From Actinomadura macra NBRC 14102 (GTDB taxonomy: Bacteria; Actinomycetota; Actinomycetes; Streptosporangiales; Streptosporangiaceae): a stretch of DNA of 64,000 nucleotides. The stretch spans positions 124,001 to 188,000 of the forward strand of contig NZ_BCQT01000006.1 of NCBI RefSeq assembly GCF_001552215.1, given 5' to 3'. This document shows positions 61,262-64,000 of this stretch, in pieces. The position numbers and the translations under genes were made by a program. How positions within the stretch are numbered: position 1 is the first letter of the stretch; the number at the start of each line of letters is the position of its first letter. The notes beneath the pieces were generated by a model. The model had not been told where the DNA came from and searched no databases. It worked only from the letters and a program-made list of their open reading frames with translations.

Positions 61262-62122
61262 CTAGCCGCCTGCCGGCTCACCGAACAGGGTGCGGGCCCG
61301 GGCCTCGGCCTCGTTCAACGCCTTGACATGCTCGGGCGCCAGCTCCTCGACACACCGGGTCATCTCTTCGGTGACCTGGCTGAACGCGCTCTCCTCCGCG
61401 CCCCGCAGCGCCGCCCGAACGCTCGCCGATCGGGCGCCCAGCGCGGCCCACTCCAGCTCCAGCCGGGCGACCGCCTCGTCGAACGCGCGAGCCGTCTCGG
61501 CTCCCGCGTCCTTGAGTTCGCCGGGGATCGGGCCCCGGCCCGCCTTCCTGGCGTGGCTCGACAGCGTGGAGATGCGGCTGGCCAACGACAGGCCCTCGCG
61601 GGCCAGCGGCAGCACCTCGTGGATGAGGTCCGTCACGGCCTTGGCCAGTTCCTCGACGCGGGTGAGCAGCGTCTGCGTCGCCTCCTCCAGCGCCGCCGAC
61701 GTCCGCGCGGCGACCCGCTCGGCCACGTCCTGCTGCTGCCTGGACAGTGCGGGCACGATGTCGCTGTCGAGCCGGCGCCGCAGCTCCCGCTCGCGGGCGC
61801 CCCGGTCGCCCGGCCCGGCGCGCTCGGCCCAGTCGGCCCACACCCGCTCGATGCGCTCCTCCCCGGAGGCGGCGATCTCCGCCGTGATCTCCTCCAGGGC
61901 CTCGCCCGCGCGGGCTTTCAATCGTTCCACCCGGCCGTAGAGGGCCTCGCGCTTGAACGGGTCGTTGAGCTCGTTGAGCTGCGCCTGCAATCGACGGGAG
62001 ACATCGATGGCGTGCTCGGCCAGGGGGACGAGGCGGTCGGCGAGCTCGTCGAGCGTCTGGGCCCGGCGTGGGTCGGTCAGCTCGGCCACCCACCCGGGAA
62101 GGTCGTGCGCCATGCGCCCCAT
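61262..62122 (-). CDS. coiled-coil protein, function unknown
   Basis: A 286-residue, nearly all-helical, charged protein with no signal peptide or membrane helix. Heptad-like stretches: LADRLVPLAEHAIDVSRRLQ, ERLKARAGEALEEITAEI and VEELAKAVTDLIHEVL. No catalytic motif and no Cys except one near the C terminus (TRCVEELAP). I do not recognise the family. ATG 62122; an in-frame ATG three codons later is equally possible. It converges on the FAD oxidase gene. Confidence 0.75.
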   Translation of the reverse strand: MGRMAHDLPGWVAELTDPRRAQTLDELADRLVPLAEHAIDVSRRLQAQLNELNDPFKREALYGRVERLKARAGEALEEITAEIAASGEERIERVWADWAERAGPGDRGARERELRRRLDSDIVPALSRQQQDVAERVAARTSAALEEATQTLLTRVEELAKAVTDLIHEVLPLAREGLSLASRISTLSSHARKAGRGPIPGELKDAGAETARAFDEAVARLELEWAALGARSASVRAALRGAEESAFSQVTEEMTRCVEELAPEHVKALNEAEARARTLFGEPAGG

Positions 62123-62250
62123 GCTGCCATCTCACCGCCCCGGGAACGGTCCGCAACGCCTCGGCGCGCCCTAACCGGGACGACCGAAAAGCCGGAACCG
62201 CATGGGTAAGTGTGTCGGCGCCCCGCGTGATCAGGGTAGCGTTGCACGCC

Positions 62251-63054
62251 GTGGCGGGCTATTCCGATGACCTGCGTCTCGCGCATGTGCTGGCGGACGG
62301 GGCCGACGACATCACGACCAGGCGTTTCCGTGCGCTCGATCTAGAGATCGAGACCAAGCCGGACCTGACGCCGGTCAGCGACGCCGACCGCAGCGTGGAG
62401 GAGCAGATCCGCGGCACGCTGAAGCGGGCCCGCCCACGCGACGCGGTGGTGGGCGAGGAGTTCGGCAAGACCGGCTACGGGAACCGCTGCTGGATCATCG
62501 ACCCGATCGACGCCACGAAGAACTTCGTCCGCGGCGTCCCTGTTTGGGCGACGCTCATCGCGCTGATGGAGAACGACCAGATCGTCGTGGGCGTCGTGTC
62601 GGCGCCGGCTCTGAACCGCCGCTGGTGGGCGGCGCGCGGCGGCGGCTCCTGGACGGGCCGCAGCCTGACCCGCGCGACCAGGATGAACGTCTCCGCCGTC
62701 TCGGACCTGTCGGACGCGTCGATGTCGTTCTCCAGCCTGAGCGGCTGGGAGGAGCAGGGCCGCCTCGCCCGGTTCCTGGACCTGACCCGTGAGGTGTGGC
62801 GGACCCGGGCATTCGGCGACTTCTGGTCGCACATGATGGTCGCCGAGGGTGCGATCGACATCTCCGCCGAGCCCGAGGTGTCCCTGTGGGATCTCGCCGC
62901 GCTCCAGGTCATCGTGGAGGAGGCCGGCGGAATGTTCACCGACCTGTCCGGCGTGCCCGGCCCGGACGGCGGCAGCGTGGTGTGCACCAACGGCAAGCTG
63001 CACGCCGACGTCCTGCGCACCCTGGGCGGCGGCCAGCTCTCCCTCCGTATCTGA
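62251..63054 (+). CDS. hisN: histidinol-phosphatase (inositol-monophosphatase fold)
   Basis: A 267-residue Mg-dependent phosphatase catalysing the penultimate step of histidine synthesis in actinobacteria. Metal-binding motifs: VVGEEFG with Glu, WIIDPIDATKNFVRG with the two Asp, and SLWDLAALQVIVEEAGG. GTG 62251 (VAGYSDDLRLAHVLAD) matches family N termini; a TTG at 62242 and GTG at 62227 lie upstream in frame. Location after rsgA is as in Streptomyces as I recall. A general inositol monophosphatase is the alternative. Confidence 0.88.
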   Translation: MAGYSDDLRLAHVLADGADDITTRRFRALDLEIETKPDLTPVSDADRSVEEQIRGTLKRARPRDAVVGEEFGKTGYGNRCWIIDPIDATKNFVRGVPVWATLIALMENDQIVVGVVSAPALNRRWWAARGGGSWTGRSLTRATRMNVSAVSDLSDASMSFSSLSGWEEQGRLARFLDLTREVWRTRAFGDFWSHMMVAEGAIDISAEPEVSLWDLAALQVIVEEAGGMFTDLSGVPGPDGGSVVCTNGKLHADVLRTLGGGQLSLRI

Positions 63055-63095
63055 CATCCCCGGCACGATCACCGGGGGCTAACGGGTTTTGCGTA

Positions 63096-63109
63096 CGCGA
63101 TATATCGTG
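63096..63109. promoter_or_regulatory. CGCGATATATCGTG operator-like site
   Basis: A 14-bp site with palindromic core CGATATATCG, 73 bp before the start of the small membrane protein and just before a TTGACA. It differs at one base from the site over the -10 of the DUF4097-padR operon at 20821. Confidence 0.6.
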
Positions 63110-63181
63110 GATTGACAGGCGGTCCCGGAACCACGACCTCACGGCGGCCGTTGACCTGGTGAGAGCCTCGGAGGTGCAGGG

Positions 63182-63373
63182 ATGGGAAAGAAAGTCGTCT
63201 ACGTCATCGGCGGTGTGGTGGTCTCGATCATCGCCCTCAACGTCCTCGGTCCCCTGATCGCCCTGCTCATCGTGCTGGGACTCGTGGCCCTCCCCGTCGT
63301 CGCCTACATGATGCTGGACCCGTCCCAGCGGAAGCGGGTGCGCGCGCAGGGCCGCAAGCGCCTCGGGAGTTGA
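63182..63373 (+). CDS. small membrane protein
   Basis: A 63-residue protein with two hydrophobic stretches (VVYVIGGVVVSIIALNVLG and LIALLIVLGLVALPVVAYM) and a basic tail (DPSQRKRVRAQGRKR). The function is unknown. Such small proteins under a PadR-type operator recall membrane-stress response genes, but that is inference. GGGATG-proximal GGTGCAGGG serves as ribosome binding site. Confidence 0.8.
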   Translation: MGKKVVYVIGGVVVSIIALNVLGPLIALLIVLGLVALPVVAYMMLDPSQRKRVRAQGRKRLGS

Positions 63374-63394
63374 TCTCCCCGTAGGGTGCGGGGT

Positions 63395-64000
63395 GTGGCG
63401 GAGACAAGGATCGGTGTTGTCGGCGCGGGCATCCTCGGGCTGGCCATCGCGCGCCGGCTGACCGAGAGCCGACCGGACGTGAAGGTGACGGTCCTCGACA
63501 AGGAGGACCGCGTCGCGGCCCACCAGACGGGCCACAACAGCGGCGTCGCGCACGCCGGTCTGTACTACGCGCCGGGCTCGCTGAAGGCGACGCTGTGCCG
63601 CCGGGGTATCGGACTCCTGAAGGAATACTGTGCGGACCGGAACCTCCCCTACGAGGAATGCGGCAAGATCGTCATCGCCCGGAACGCCGCCGAGACGGGC
63701 CCGCTGGAGGAGATCGAGCGCCGCGCGACGGCCAACGGCGTCCCGGGTCTGCGGCGGCTGACGGCCACCGAGCTCCGCGAGATCGAGCCGCACGCCACCG
63801 GGGTGGCCGCCCTGCACTCCCCGACCACGGCGATCGTCGACTTCCCGGCGGTGGCCCGCGCGTTCGCCGACGACGTCGCCAAGGGCGGCGGCGAGGTCAG
63901 GCTGGGCTTCGAGGTCGTCCGGCTCGGCAGAAGAGGCGAAACGGTCACCGTCGCCTCCCGCTCCGAGGAGCTCGTCTTCGACCGCCTCGTGGTGTGCGCG
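63395..64000 (+). CDS. lhgO: L-2-hydroxyglutarate oxidase (5' part)
   Basis: The first 202 codons of an FAD-dependent oxidase of the LhgO family that converts L-2-hydroxyglutarate to 2-oxoglutarate. It starts at GTG 63395; the dinucleotide loop is VGAGILGLAIARRL. The family segments HQTGHNSGVAHAGLYYAPGSLKA and KEYCADRNLPYEECGKIVIA are clear. The right edge of the window cuts it. Its product feeds the same pool that Kgd uses. Confidence 0.9.
   Translation, partial: MAETRIGVVGAGILGLAIARRLTESRPDVKVTVLDKEDRVAAHQTGHNSGVAHAGLYYAPGSLKATLCRRGIGLLKEYCADRNLPYEECGKIVIARNAAETGPLEEIERRATANGVPGLRRLTATELREIEPHATGVAALHSPTTAIVDFPAVARAFADDVAKGGGEVRLGFEVVRLGRRGETVTVASRSEELVFDRLVVCA

Noticed and set aside
1..64000. 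tRNA, rRNA, CRISPR arrays, transposases, phage genes
   Set aside because: I looked for cloverleaf starts, short regularly spaced repeats and recombinase motifs and saw none. The repeat families found do not have CRISPR-like unit length or spacing.

Overview
This 64 kb window is a chromosomal segment of a high-GC Gram-positive filamentous actinobacterium. The evidence is the uniformly high GC with G/C third positions, frequent GTG (and some TTG) starts, two conservon operons, Kgd-type 2-oxoglutarate metabolism, nickel superoxide dismutase with its maturation protease, a WhiB protein and the SigR-RsrA thiol-stress pair. The order whiB - pdtaS - rsrA/sigR - SRAP - aroA - rsgA - hisN, and the kgd - malic enzyme - sodN - anti-sigma/sigma stretch before it, match what I remember of Streptomyces and Mycobacterium core chromosomes. 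The extra conservons and biotin genes suggest a Streptosporangiales/Thermomonosporaceae-like organism (for example Actinomadura), but that placement is inference. I saw no prophage, transposase, CRISPR array, tRNA or rRNA.

Layout. 0-1.7 kb: 5' part of a TetM/OtrA-like ribosomal protection GTPase with a possible leader peptide, then a cupin. 1.8-10.1 kb: two complete conservons (CvnA kinase, CvnB roadblock, CvnC DUF742, CvnD GTPase) in tandem on the minus strand. 10.5-16.7 kb: CbiX-like chelatase, SDR, DapB-like dehydrogenase, DedA, Ser/Thr kinase and AIM24 genes, bracketed by two inverted copies of a ~180 bp repeat. 16.8-27.8 kb: kgd, a DUF4097-PadR operon, an alcohol dehydrogenase-like gene, a polar amino acid ABC transporter and malic enzyme. 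28-33.5 kb: CGNR regulator, sodX/sodN, M1 peptidase, GNAT, anti-sigma/sigma pair. 34-48.4 kb: DagK-like kinase, whiB with a perfect CRP-type box, pdtaS-like kinase, bioF, GntR, Uma2, bioB-bioD, a YefM-YoeB toxin-antitoxin pair, a BsaP-like protein, a biotin carboxylase and two HD-domain membrane proteins. 48.9-64 kb: epimerase, rsrA-sigR, methyltransferase, DksA-like, SRAP, DoxX, an ECF sigma/anti-sigma pair with its likely target (a secreted CHRD-CHRD-DUF3455 protein), aroA, rsgA, a flavinylated oxidase, hisN, a small membrane protein and the start of lhgO.

How parts fit together. Several regulatory circuits can be read from the DNA. A SigR-type promoter (GGAAT-N18-GTT) lies before sigR. The ECF sigma operon and the CHRD gene share TGAACC-N17-CGT. 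A 14-bp CGCGATATATCGTG-like operator is shared by the DUF4097-PadR operon and a distant 63-residue membrane protein. The YefM promoter carries TGTACA palindromes. Biotin genes are scattered (bioF; bioDB; bsaP-like beside a biotin carboxylase) rather than in one operon.

The least explained material is two families of intergenic repeats: family A at 11.4 and 16.6 kb (inverted), and family B at 32.0 and 52.1 kb (direct, with partial relatives at 1.7 and 31.9 kb).
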